Positions 1 through 7,390 are shown, counted from the stretch's first letter. The stretch: 22,153 bases of DNA from JBGOTP01 sp041476545 (GCA_041476545.1 JBGOTP010000035.1:1-22153), one strand, 5' to 3'. Numbers and translations: made by a program. Notes: a model not told the origin generated them from the sequence alone.

Positions 1-1847
1 GAACCGGCGGTCGAGCGCACAAGCGGGTGTCCGGCCGCGCAAACGAGGCGCTGCGTCTGCTGGCCGCCAGTCCGAAGGGCCTTTCGACGTCAATGCTCGC
101 CGCCTCCGGTGTCAGTTCGAATACGCTCTCTCGCCTCGCAAGCCGCGGCCTGGTCGCGCTCAGACAGGACCGCGTGCCGCGCGACCCATTCGACGTGAGC
201 GCCGACAGGATCGCGGTCACATCGAGCGGCGGCGACCGCGTGCTGACCGATGAACAACGTCGCGCGCTGGCGCGCTTGCGCGCGTTGGCGGAGGACGGCG
301 CCTTCCACGTGGCGCTCCTGCACGGCGTGACGGGGAGCGGGAAGACCGAGATTTATCTGCGGCTGGCGCTGGCGACCCGGGCCTCTGGACGGGGCGTGCT
401 CATGCTCGTCCCGGAGATTGCCCTCACGCCCGCGATCGCGCTGGCGTTTCGCGGTGCCTTCGGCGATCGCGTCGCCATTCAGCACAGCGGCCTCTCCGAC
501 GGCGAGCGGCACGACCAGTGGCAGCGCATCAGACGGCACGAGATCGATGTGGTTGTCGGTACGCGCTCCGCGGTGTTCGCGCCGCTTGCGAATCCCGGGC
601 TCATCGTGATTGACGAGGAGCACGACGGATCGTACAAGCAGGAGGAAAGCCCCCGATACAACGCGCGGGACGTCGCCATCGTCCGCGCGCACAAGGCGAA
701 TGCGCTCGTCCTGCTGGGATCGGCCACGCCGTCGATGGAGAGCTATCACCATGCGATGCAAGGCAAGTACGAACATGTGGTGCTCGAGCAGCGCGTCCTC
801 GACCGCCCGCTGGCGTCGGTCACGGTCGTGGATATGCGCGGGGAGTACGCGGTCGACGGCCCTGATGTTGTGCTCAGCCGCCCGCTGAAGACCGCGATTC
901 ACGAGCGATTGGAGCGGGGCGAACAGTCACTCGTGCTCCTGAATCGCAGGGGCTTTGCCACCGCCGTGTTCTGCAGGCAGTGCGCCGGAACCATTGAGTG
1001 TCCCAATTGCAGTGTGTCGCTCGTCGTGCACGGCGAGGGCCGCATGCGGCGGGCCCGCTGTCACTACTGCAATCTGTCGATGCCTGTGCCAGCAACCTGC
1101 CCGACCTGCGCCGCGCCGTACCTGGAGCAGTCGGGGTTTGGCACGCAACGGGTAGAGGCCGAGGTGGCCCGCTGCAGCCCGGGTGCACGCGTGGCCCGTC
1201 TCGACCGGGACGCGATTCGGCGGAAGGGCGCGCTCGTGTCGCTGCTTGCGCGCTTTCGCGCCGGTGAAATCGATGTGCTGATTGGCACGCAGATGATTGC
1301 CAAAGGACACGACTTTCCTCGTGTCACGCTCGTCGGTGTGGTTTCGGCCGACGTGGGTCTGGGTCTGGCCGATTTCCGGGCCTCGGAACGGACGTTTCAG
1401 CTGCTGACTCAGGTCGCCGGCCGCGCGGGCCGGGGAGAGCAGCCCGGGGAGGCGATCGTTCAGACGCTCTATCCGGATCACTACAGTATTCAACTGGCGT
1501 GCCGTCAGGACTACCCCGGGTTCTATGCCCGCGAACTGCAGTTCCGCCGGGCCATGCGCTATCCGCCCCTGCTATCGCTGATCAATGTGATCGTCCGCGC
1601 TACAAGCATGGCCGGGGCGATGCAGGATGCGAAGGACCTCGCCGCGTCCATCAGCCGGGACGGAGCGCGCGTGCTGGGGCCGGCGCCGGCGCCGATCGCC
1701 CGGCTCCGCGGACAATACCGGGCTCAAATGCTGATCAAGGGCACAAGCCGCCGGCAGATGCGCGACGCGGTCTTGCGGGCGATCGCCGAACGCCCGCGGC
1801 TGGCACGCCGCGCGACGATCGATGTCGATCCGCTCAACGTCCTATGA
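1..1847 (+). CDS. priA: Primosomal protein N' / replication restart helicase PriA (5' end outside window)
   Basis: PriA is a 3'-5' DNA helicase that reloads the replicative helicase at stalled forks. The frame is open to the left edge, so the N-terminal DNA-binding domain (about 120-200 residues compared with full-length PriA of about 730) is missing; the GTG at 27 is not the true start. Counting from that GTG, Walker A (GVTGSGKTE) is at about residues 100-108, the DEEH box at 196-199 followed by GSYKQ, and eight zinc-binding cysteines in CxxC pairs at 316/319, 325/328, 345/348 and 358/361. The helicase motif VI region with QVAGRAGRG follows. The last 14 bases overlap the convergent M50 protease gene. 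Identification is secure; only the start is unseen. Confidence 0.96.
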   Translation, partial: TGGRAHKRVSGRANEALRLLAASPKGLSTSMLAASGVSSNTLSRLASRGLVALRQDRVPRDPFDVSADRIAVTSSGGDRVLTDEQRRALARLRALAEDGAFHVALLHGVTGSGKTEIYLRLALATRASGRGVLMLVPEIALTPAIALAFRGAFGDRVAIQHSGLSDGERHDQWQRIRRHEIDVVVGTRSAVFAPLANPGLIVIDEEHDGSYKQEESPRYNARDVAIVRAHKANALVLLGSATPSMESYHHAMQGKYEHVVLEQRVLDRPLASVTVVDMRGEYAVDGPDVVLSRPLKTAIHERLERGEQSLVLLNRRGFATAVFCRQCAGTIECPNCSVSLVVHGEGRMRRARCHYCNLSMPVPATCPTCAAPYLEQSGFGTQRVEAEVARCSPGARVARLDRDAIRRKGALVSLLARFRAGEIDVLIGTQMIAKGHDFPRVTLVGVVSADVGLGLADFRASERTFQLLTQVAGRAGRGEQPGEAIVQTLYPDHYSIQLACRQDYPGFYARELQFRRAMRYPPLLSLINVIVRATSMAGAMQDAKDLAASISRDGARVLGPAPAPIARLRGQYRAQMLIKGTSRRQMRDAVLRAIAERPRLARRATIDVDPLNVL

Positions 1848-2760
1848 AGTCGAGCGGTTCCATCGGGGCCGGCGTGAAGCAGAGGACGAACATCACCAGC
1901 GCGGCGATGGCCAGCAGGAGACGCGTGCGATCGAGTGGCTCCTCCTCATCGAACGTGCGCGGATGATGCCGGCCGAAAAACACCAGCATCACGATCATCA
2001 ACCCGGTCCAGACGATCCAACTCGATGACACGTAGGTGAGGACGAGCGCGACGCCGATCATCACGAGCGTCACCTGCGACGACCGCCGTCCGAATACGGC
2101 GTACGAGACGTGGCCGCCATCGAGCTGACCGACCGGAAAAAGATTCAGCGCCGTGGCCAGGAGCCCGAACCAGGCCCCGAACGCCATCGGATGCAGGTTG
2201 AGCGAGTAGCCCTCTGGCTGCTGCCCCCACAGCACGAACGAGGTCAGCTTGAAGAGGAGCGGCTCCCCGAGGGACATGCCGCTGAAGTTGGGCGGGATGC
2301 GAACGACCCGCGACATCGCCAGGCCGATGAAGAGGGCGGGCACCGCGACGACGAAGCCGGCGATCGGACCGGCGATGCCGATGTCGAAGAGCATGCGCTT
2401 GCTCGGAATCGGCTCGCGGATTCTGATGAAGGCTCCCATGGTGCCGGTCATCAGGAACGGCACCGGAATGAAAAAGGGCAGCGAGACATCGATGTTGTAG
2501 TAGCGGCACGCCAGATAGTGACCCAGTTCGTGGCAGCCGAGGATGCCGAGGATCGTCAGGCTGTACCATAGACCCCTGACGAAGAACGGGATGCCCATGG
2601 CAACGGCCGGCGCCTCCCCAAAATCAGCCTGAAATCCGACATAGTGGAGACCTCCGGCGAGCGTCGTGCTGCCGATGGTCAAGAGGAGGAGGAGAAGGTG
2701 CAACCACCGGCGATCCTGGAACTTGAGTGGGGGCTGCCACGTGACCGACGACTCGTTCAT
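1834..2760 (-). CDS. Site-2 protease family (M50) membrane metalloprotease
   Basis: A 308-aa polytopic membrane protein with the zinc-protease motif HELGH at residues 77-81 inside a hydrophobic segment and a second metal-ligand motif, LDGGH, at 213-217. This is the layout of M50 (site-2 protease) enzymes that cleave substrates within the membrane. Hydrophobic segments are visible near 20-38, 58-80, 126-150, 195-211 and 228-260, with a last one near 282-298. There is no PDZ domain, unlike RseP, so it resembles the short FtsH-like or SREBP S2P-like group common in Acidobacteria and cyanobacteria. Its ATG overlaps the stop codon of the upstream HU gene (ATGA), implying translational coupling. 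The substrate cannot be deduced. The 3' end overlaps priA convergently. Confidence 0.9.
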   Translation of the reverse strand: MNESSVTWQPPLKFQDRRWLHLLLLLLTIGSTTLAGGLHYVGFQADFGEAPAVAMGIPFFVRGLWYSLTILGILGCHELGHYLACRYYNIDVSLPFFIPVPFLMTGTMGAFIRIREPIPSKRMLFDIGIAGPIAGFVVAVPALFIGLAMSRVVRIPPNFSGMSLGEPLLFKLTSFVLWGQQPEGYSLNLHPMAFGAWFGLLATALNLFPVGQLDGGHVSYAVFGRRSSQVTLVMIGVALVLTYVSSSWIVWTGLMIVMLVFFGRHHPRTFDEEEPLDRTRLLLAIAALVMFVLCFTPAPMEPLDFIGR

Positions 2761-3026
2761 CCGATGTTCTGGAGATCTTTGCCCGGCTTGAAGCGAATGG
2801 TGCGGCCGGGGGGAATCCGCACTTCTTTGCCGGTCCGAGGGTTGCGACCGATGCCGCGCTTGCGCGGCTTCACCTGAAAGACCCCGAAGCCTCGCAGCTC
2901 GATGCGCTCGCCACGCTGCATGGAGGTCCGCATCGCGTCGAACACGGCGTCAACTGCCACCTCGGCCTTGACCTTGGTGATGTCGGCGAGCTTCGATACT
3001 TCGTTCACGATGTCGACCTTGATCAT
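2757..3026 (-). CDS. HU/IHF-family nucleoid DNA-binding protein
   Basis: An 89-aa histone-like protein that bends DNA as a dimer. The sequence shows the family pattern: an N-terminal helical dimerisation part, the GFGVF segment, and the DNA-intercalating arm with RNPRTG followed by a C-terminal FKPGK. HU and IHF subunits cannot be told apart by eye. The ATG at 3026 is preferred over an in-frame TTG at 3041 because GGAG lies nine bases upstream of the ATG and MIKVDIV is the usual family N-terminus. A near-consensus sigma70 promoter lies just upstream. The gene is the first of a two-gene unit with the M50 protease; a chromosomal IHF-like protein would also suit the sigma54 promoter near 12.85 kb. 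Confidence 0.93.
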   Translation of the reverse strand: MIKVDIVNEVSKLADITKVKAEVAVDAVFDAMRTSMQRGERIELRGFGVFQVKPRKRGIGRNPRTGKEVRIPPGRTIRFKPGKDLQNIG

Positions 3027-3054
3027 GCTTAGGGTCTCCAAGCGTCTTATAAAT

Positions 3055-3083
3055 ACTATAGATTGTGTAACTTACACTGTCAA
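3055..3083 (-). promoter_or_regulatory. Sigma70 promoter of the HU gene with palindromic operator candidate
   Basis: On the minus strand, TTGACA (3083-3078) is followed by a 17-base spacer and TATAGT (3060-3055), so the -35 is perfect and the -10 has a single mismatch to TATAAT. The spacer contains a perfect inverted repeat, GTGTAA-G-TTACAC (3065-3077), which would place a bound regulator between the two promoter boxes. The expected transcription start is near 3048, giving a leader of about 20 bases with the GGAG ribosome site. The regulator is unknown. Confidence 0.75.
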
Positions 3084-3107
3084 TGCTTAGGCTAACTGCA
3101 CTTTCGC

Positions 3108-4508
3108 ATGTCTAGAAAAAGCTCTTCCGTCGTACTGGTCGGCCGCCCCAACGTTGGGAAATCCACCTTGTTCAACCGGATGACCGGCTCTCGACGAGCC
3201 ATCGTGGCCCCGATCGCCGGCACCACCCGGGACGCGCTGGCCCGACCAGTCTCGTGGCAGACCGCGACCTTCGAGTTGTTCGACACGGGCGGTCTGTACG
3301 GAGCGAGCCAGGATCCGCTGCATGAATTGGTCGTGCGTCAGGGCCAGCGAGCGCTCGTCGGGGCCGGGCTTCTGGTGTTTGTGGTCGACGGGCGTGAGGG
3401 GCTCGTTCCCGGTGACGAACAGATCGCGCTCGAACTTCGACAGACGGGGCTCCCGATCATCCTGGCGATCAACAAGACGGACGACAAACGTTCCCGGGTC
3501 AATGCGACGGATTTCTATCAGCTCGGCTTTGATCCGGTCGTTGAAATTTCAGCGGAGCATGGCACCGGGGTGGGGGACCTCCTTGACGAGATTGTGAAAG
3601 GGTTGAGGGCCGCTGGATCGAATCTGTCGTCTCCACGCGACACTGACGACGATCCAGAGGCGAGTCCTCCTCGTTCGGCTCTGAGCCTTGACGAGATCAA
3701 CATCGCGATCGTCGGGCGTCCGAATGCCGGCAAGTCCTCTCTCCTCAATCGGCTGCTGAAGGAAGAGCGCGTGCTCGTCAGCGAGATGCCCGGCACGACT
3801 CGAGATGCCATCGATGCCGTGGTCACCTGGCACCGCCGGCGATTTCGCATCGTCGACACGGCGGGCATGCGGCGCCCGGGCCGGGTGCGAGGGGGCGGCC
3901 AGGTGGAATTTGTCAGCGTCGCCGGAGCCAAGAAGGCGATTTTCGATGCCGACGTCGTGGCTCTGCTGATTGATGCCAAGGAAGGCGCCACCGATCAGGA
4001 TGCGGCCATCGGTGGCGAGGCCGACCGGGCGGGCCGTGGCGTCGTCATCGTCGTGAACAAGTGGGACCTGGTGAAAACCGCGGATACGCAGTTCGTCAAG
4101 ACGTTCGACGAGAACCTGCGGCACGGCATGCGGTTTCTCGACTATGCGCCGATCCTCCACATTTCGGCATTGACGGGCGAGCGGACGCCGAAGGTGCTCG
4201 AGACGATTGACAAGGTGGCGGCTTCGCGACGAACACGCGTGCCGACGCCGGCGCTCAACACGTTCATCGCGTCCATCACGGCGGCGAATCCGCCCGTCAG
4301 TAAGGAACGGAAACACGTGCGCATTCTGTATGCCGCGCAAGTTGGCGTTGCGCCGCCGTCGTTCGTATTCTTTACGAATGTCGCCACGACGTTTCATTTC
4401 TCCTATACGCGGTTTCTGGTGAACAAGCTGCGGGAACACTTCGGCTTCGTGGGGACGCCGATTCGGATTCAGGTGCGGCGCCGCGCGAAGAAGGGGAGTC
4501 GCGGGTAG
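3108..4508 (+). CDS. der: Ribosome biogenesis GTPase Der (EngA)
   Basis: Der is a double-GTPase protein needed for 50S ribosomal subunit assembly. This 466-aa protein has two G domains in tandem. The first has GRPNVGKST (12-20), DTGG (59-62) and NKTD (122-125). The second has GRPNAGKSS (203-211), DTAG (250-253) and NKWD (317-320). A C-terminal KH-like domain runs from about 370 to the basic tail. An acidic linker (about 172-195) joins the two G domains. Length is typical for the family. The ATG at 3108 fits the family N-terminus but no Shine-Dalgarno sequence precedes it. The gene is divergent from HU with an 81-base gap, and the merR gene follows 43 bases downstream. Confidence 0.96.
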   Translation: MSRKSSSVVLVGRPNVGKSTLFNRMTGSRRAIVAPIAGTTRDALARPVSWQTATFELFDTGGLYGASQDPLHELVVRQGQRALVGAGLLVFVVDGREGLVPGDEQIALELRQTGLPIILAINKTDDKRSRVNATDFYQLGFDPVVEISAEHGTGVGDLLDEIVKGLRAAGSNLSSPRDTDDDPEASPPRSALSLDEINIAIVGRPNAGKSSLLNRLLKEERVLVSEMPGTTRDAIDAVVTWHRRRFRIVDTAGMRRPGRVRGGGQVEFVSVAGAKKAIFDADVVALLIDAKEGATDQDAAIGGEADRAGRGVVIVVNKWDLVKTADTQFVKTFDENLRHGMRFLDYAPILHISALTGERTPKVLETIDKVAASRRTRVPTPALNTFIASITAANPPVSKERKHVRILYAAQVGVAPPSFVFFTNVATTFHFSYTRFLVNKLREHFGFVGTPIRIQVRRRAKKGSRG

Positions 4509-4520
4509 TCGCGGTACCGA

Positions 4521-4529
4521 TGCTATACT
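4521..4529 (+). promoter_or_regulatory. Extended -10 promoter of the merR gene
   Basis: TGCTATACT is an extended -10 element (TGn plus a TATAAT-like hexamer, TATACT at 4524-4529) located 22 bases before the ATG at 4552. No convincing -35 lies at the right distance, which is acceptable for extended -10 promoters. It would allow expression of merR, and perhaps the tRNA-Pro behind it, independently of der. Confidence 0.45.
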
Positions 4530-4551
4530 TCCGGCACTGACCGAGACGCTG

Positions 4552-5064
4552 ATGGCACAGGTGGCAACCGAGGTTGAGATTCCGCGGCGTGCGCTGTTCA
4601 AGGCCGCGGAGGTCTGCGAGTTGCTGCAGGTGAAGCCGTACGTCCTGCGGTCGTGGGAGACGGAGTTCCCCCATCTGGGTGTGTCGAAGTCGGGAGGCGC
4701 GCGGGTCTATCGACGGTCGGATGTCGAGCAGGTCGCGCACATCAAGCACCTGCTGCTCGTGGAGGGCCTGACGCTCGCGGGCGCACGTCGACGAATCGAA
4801 GAGGAAGGCGCGCCGGTGGGAACAGACGCGTCGGGTATTGACGAGTTGATAGGGCAGAACGCGCGCGAGCGGCTCACCGAGGTAAAGCGGGGGCTGCGGT
4901 CGATCCTGGAGCTGCTCGAAGACAGCGGCGAGAGACAGGAGCGTCTGCGTTTTGGATCGGCCAAGACTCCGGCGCGTCGGCCGCCGGTCACGAGGTCGAA
5001 GGCAACGCGCGGCAAGATGCCTTCACGTTCGGCGGCTTCGCCGCGCCGCAAGCGCTCCGCGTAG
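4552..5064 (+). CDS. MerR-family DNA-binding transcriptional regulator
   Basis: A 170-aa protein with an N-terminal MerR winged helix (residues about 13-85): the helix-turn-helix, the RSWE segment, the wing ending GGARVYRRSDVE, and the second helix pair. After it comes a short helical stretch (about 95-125) that could dimerise as in other MerR proteins. There is no cobalamin-binding or other effector domain. The last 35 residues are rich in Arg, Lys, Ser and Pro and look disordered and DNA-binding. The group resembles the MerR protein found next to ihfA and tRNA-Pro in proteobacteria, and here too tRNA-Pro follows 47 bases downstream. Target genes are unknown. The SD is weak (GAG before ATG 4552). 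Confidence 0.85.
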   Translation: MAQVATEVEIPRRALFKAAEVCELLQVKPYVLRSWETEFPHLGVSKSGGARVYRRSDVEQVAHIKHLLLVEGLTLAGARRRIEEEGAPVGTDASGIDELIGQNARERLTEVKRGLRSILELLEDSGERQERLRFGSAKTPARRPPVTRSKATRGKMPSRSAASPRRKRSA

Positions 5065-5111
5065 GGCCGAGGCCGGCGCCGGAATCGCGTTCAGCGTAAG
5101 ATTGTTTCTCT

Positions 5112-5188
5112 CGGGATGTAGCGCAGCCTGGTAGCGCACTTGACTGGGGGTCAAGGGGCCGTGGGTTCGAATCCCGCCATCCCGACCA
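5112..5188 (+). tRNA. tRNA-Pro (anticodon GGG)
   Basis: A 77-nt cloverleaf. The acceptor arm CGGGATG (5112-5118) pairs perfectly with CATCCCG (5178-5184). A D arm with GCGC/GCGC follows. The anticodon stem CTTGA/TCAAG encloses the loop CTGGGGG with anticodon GGG. The T arm is GTGGG-TTCGAAT-CCCGC. The discriminator A is followed by an encoded CCA end (5186-5188). The strong match to proline tRNA identity (C1 with A73) supports the call. It may be co-transcribed with merR; no strong own promoter is visible. Confidence 0.97.
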
Positions 5189-5203
5189 ATAAGACTAGAC
5201 AGA

Positions 5204-5230
5204 AACGGCCCGGTGATGAACCGGGCCGTT
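5204..5230. terminator. Intrinsic terminator between tRNA-Pro and the convergent lipoprotein gene
   Basis: A perfect 10-bp stem, AACGGCCCGG (5204-5213) with CCGGGCCGTT (5221-5230), around a 7-base loop. Read on the minus strand, it is followed by a T-rich stretch (TTTCTGTCT), so it should end the lipoprotein transcript; on the plus strand the stem ends in TT only, but it probably also terminates tRNA transcription. Confidence 0.75.
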
Positions 5231-5267
5231 GTCATCTGCACACGCAGGTGGCCGCCTGCAGTAAGCC

Positions 5268-5975
5268 TTACTGGACTGGCACCTGAATCTTGAGGGGCTG
5301 TTCAAGTGTGGCCTCGATCTCGGTCCCAACCGGGAGACGAACCTCTTCGCCCTTCGTCGCCAGGACGTCGACAGTTCCGGCGCCGGCGCCCACGGCGGTG
5401 CCAATGGCCGCACCCTTCTTGCCCCCCGCGATGGCGCCAATCACTGCGCCGGCACCCGCGCCGATGCCGATCTTCGCGGCATCCTTACCTTTGGTTCCCT
5501 CCGCCTCCCGCGTGATCTTGGCGGTGTGAAGGGTGTAGGCCTCCTTGCCCGACCGAAGGCGATCGAAGCCAAACGACACGATCGCCCGGCCCTTGACGCG
5601 TCCGGCATCCTGAGCCTCAAAGATCGATCCGGTCAACTCCGCGCCCGCTGGCAGCGCCGTTCGGCCGTCGATCACGACCGCCTTGGTCAACTTCGCCCGA
5701 ACGGCGTCTTCAACTTTGCTGTCCTTCGACGATACATCTGTATCGAGCGCCAGACTGAGCGTCGTGCCGGCCGGAATCGTCACCTCGCGGACCTTGGGGC
5801 GCGGCGCGGGAGCAGGACTCGCGGCCGGAGCGCTCGCCTTGGAAGCCGATGCCTGCCCTCCGGCAGCGGTCGCCGCGGGCTGCGCAGCAGTGTCGGCTGG
5901 CGGCGCGGCCGTTTCTGAACAAGCCGTCGCGACGACGGCGAGCACGCATACCGCACCAAGAAATGCTTTCCTCAT
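5268..5975 (-). CDS. Putative lipoprotein with glycine-zipper segment
   Basis: A 235-aa predicted envelope protein of unknown function. The N-terminus (MRKAFLGAV...) is a signal peptide ending in a lipobox-like VATAC, with Cys19 as the probable lipidation site; the -3 position is Ala rather than Leu, so lipidation is likely but not certain. An Ala/Pro/Ser-rich linker (about 20-58) leads to a beta-rich domain beginning VREVTIPAGT. A glycine-zipper stretch at about 169-201 (repeated GxxxG/AxxxG) is followed by a short beta-rich end. The ATG at 5975 is chosen because GAGG lies seven bases upstream; the ATG at 5981 would sit one base from it. It is monocistronic between two terminators. Confidence 0.75.
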   Translation of the reverse strand: MRKAFLGAVCVLAVVATACSETAAPPADTAAQPAATAAGGQASASKASAPAASPAPAPRPKVREVTIPAGTTLSLALDTDVSSKDSKVEDAVRAKLTKAVVIDGRTALPAGAELTGSIFEAQDAGRVKGRAIVSFGFDRLRSGKEAYTLHTAKITREAEGTKGKDAAKIGIGAGAGAVIGAIAGGKKGAAIGTAVGAGAGTVDVLATKGEEVRLPVGTEIEATLEQPLKIQVPVQ

Positions 5976-6034
5976 GTTCATACCTCATTGAGCGCATCAA
6001 TCGCGCTGATCCACGTTGGGCGGTTTACAGCCTA

Positions 6035-6088
6035 GATGAGGGCGCAGGCTCTGTCCAGCCTTTCCGCTCTGGGTTAGCGACCCTCATC
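6035..6088 (-). promoter_or_regulatory. Candidate structured 5' leader of the lipoprotein gene
   Basis: GATGAGGG (6035-6042) and CCCTCATC (6081-6088) form a perfect 8-bp inverted repeat, extended by CGC/GCG with one bulged base to about 11 bp. Inside it, AGGCT/AGCCT (6046-6050 and 6057-6061) form a second hairpin with a six-base loop, next to a 15-base single-stranded segment. The structure ends about 60 bases upstream of the lipoprotein ATG. It matches no riboswitch class I know. The rest of the 306-base gap 5976-6281 holds the terminator at 6202-6253 and nothing else I can identify. Confidence 0.35.
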
Positions 6089-6201
6089 CCTATCAGATCG
6101 GAACCGACGCCGTGCGACGGTACCTGACGGTTGCCAGCGAGTGTGCGAAGGCGCCGGGCTGGCCGAACTGAATGCCCCGGCGTCTCGGTAGGAGAACTCA
6201 G

Positions 6202-6253
6202 GGAAGAAAAACAAACGACCGGCAGCGGGGTTGAGACCCCACTGCCGGTCGTT
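6202..6253 (-). terminator. Rho-independent terminator of the outer-membrane protein gene
   Basis: A 12-bp stem, AACGACCGGCAG (6214-6225) with CTGCCGGTCGTT (6242-6253), continues through one C/A mismatch into GGGGT/ACCCC around a four-base loop. On the minus strand it is followed at once by TTTGTTTTTCTT, a textbook T tract. It lies 28 bases beyond the stop codon of the beta-barrel gene. Confidence 0.93.
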
Positions 6254-6281
6254 CAGTCAGTCGTCGTTCGTCCGACGGTTC

Positions 6282-6953
6282 TTACTTGCCGTTGAAGCGA
6301 AGGCCGACCGCGAACCGAAACGCATTCTCCTGAATCCCAACGCCGTTGAGAGTCTTGCTGGTGCCCCGCGAGAACACACGACGGTAGTCGACCTGGCCAA
6401 ACACGCCCATGTTGTCCCTGACCGGAACGACCACGCCGGCACCCGGCTGAATCATCATGTTGTTGACGCTGTACTTCTGCCCGACGAAATTCCCCAGGGC
6501 CGGTCCCGTGCCTGGATCAAACATATCTCGCGACGCACCGACAACCAGCTGAGCGAATGGCGAACTCCCGGCCGAACGCAACCAGCGCAATCCACCGCCC
6601 CAAGTGATTGACTGGTAGCTGGCGTGCGACGACGCCGGGACTTCCTTGATCGAGTCACGCGCCCACGCGAGTTCCGCAAGCACCCGGAAGTTCTCGTTGA
6701 TTGCTCTCGAGCCGTCGGCCACGAAGCCGTATTTGTAGAGGCCGGAGTACTTCTGCGGGCCGCAGCCCGCTGTCCCGGTCGGGCATGCCGCGGAGACGGC
6801 AACGCGCGTGACCGTGTTGTCGGAGGTGTGCATCGTCTGATACCCGATGCCTACATCCAGCTTCGGCACGTCCTGCGCTGCAGCCGGTAGAGCCACGCCC
6901 ATTGTCAAGACTGTAAATAGCGCCACGCCCACATTTCGCATCGATGCCTTCAC
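6282..6953 (-). CDS. Outer-membrane beta-barrel protein
   Basis: A protein of about 223 aa with a Sec signal peptide (hydrophobic core VALFTVLTMGVAL, cleavage predicted after PAAA at residue 26) and alternating polar/hydrophobic strands, ending in a last strand of the form FAVGLRFNGK. This resembles the small OmpA/OmpW/opacity-like porin-barrel superfamily. Two cysteines about ten residues apart near the N-terminus may form a disulphide in an exposed loop. Possible starts are GTG at 6953 (GGAGG four bases upstream), ATG at 6941 and ATG at 6974; the first is preferred for its SD and a good signal peptide. Longer versions up to 7070 add residues that would bury the signal sequence. Function is unknown. 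Confidence 0.8.
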   Translation of the reverse strand: MKASMRNVGVALFTVLTMGVALPAAAQDVPKLDVGIGYQTMHTSDNTVTRVAVSAACPTGTAGCGPQKYSGLYKYGFVADGSRAINENFRVLAELAWARDSIKEVPASSHASYQSITWGGGLRWLRSAGSSPFAQLVVGASRDMFDPGTGPALGNFVGQKYSVNNMMIQPGAGVVVPVRDNMGVFGQVDYRRVFSRGTSKTLNGVGIQENAFRFAVGLRFNGK

Positions 6954-7128
6954 GATTCCTCCCAGTTGCCGCATGTCCTTCACAATCGGTTCGCCCAGCG
7001 GCCCGGCGGACGCCGACTGACGCGGACTAATGTAAACGAGACCCGCCTCCAATGGAAGACATTCTTGCATTTGGATCCCCTATTGGCGCCCCGAAGGGCG
7101 TAGAATCTCCATTTTATTGGAGAGCTGC

Positions 7129-7362
7129 ATGGCCACCTGTCCCCGATGTCTGGGTACGCTCACCGAGAATCACCGCTGTCCGCGGGGACGATTCAGCCAG
7201 GTCAGCGATGCTCTTCCCTCGGTGAGTGTCGGGGCCGTCGTGGGCGCGGCGCTCTGTTATGCCCTCGAGGGTCAACCGGCCGGGTTCCTCGTCGTATCAG
7301 CCGCGGCCCTCGGGGGTGTGCTCGGGTACGCGGTGCGCAAGGCGCTCTTTCGCAGGATGTAG
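7129..7362 (+). CDS. Small zinc-ribbon membrane protein (hypothetical)
   Basis: A 77-aa protein that I do not recognise. The N-terminus holds a compact metal-binding pattern, CPRC at residues 4-7 and HRC at 15-17 (Cys4, Cys7, His15, Cys17), like a short zinc ribbon. Two hydrophobic Gly/Ala-rich segments (about 31-46 and 52-70) follow, and the C-terminus is basic (RKALFRRM). The topology suggests a hairpin membrane anchor with the zinc ribbon in the cytoplasm. The ATG at 7129 has GGAG eight bases upstream, which is better than the in-frame TTG at 7117. It is divergent from the beta-barrel gene and convergent with the kinase gene. Confidence 0.7.
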   Translation: MATCPRCLGTLTENHRCPRGRFSQVSDALPSVSVGAVVGAALCYALEGQPAGFLVVSAAALGGVLGYAVRKALFRRM

Positions 7363-7389
7363 CGACCGCTCCGCGAGTTCTTCGGTCGC
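7362..7389. terminator. Hairpin between convergent genes, possible bidirectional terminator
   Basis: GCGACCG (7362-7368) pairs with CGGTCGC (7383-7389) around a 14-base loop, exactly filling the gap between the small zinc-ribbon gene and the histidine kinase gene. There is no clear T tract on either side, so termination activity is uncertain. Confidence 0.4.
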
Positions 7390-7390
7390 G

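Noticed and set aside
3549..4601. 350-residue minus-strand frame opposite der
   Set aside because: Low-complexity Arg-rich translation, no domain and no ribosome site; it also runs through the merR promoter and start. Der on the other strand explains the region.
6954..7070. Upstream extension of the beta-barrel gene to 7070
   Set aside because: It would put about 39 residues without signal features before a clean signal peptide; the GTG at 6953 has its own GGAGG.
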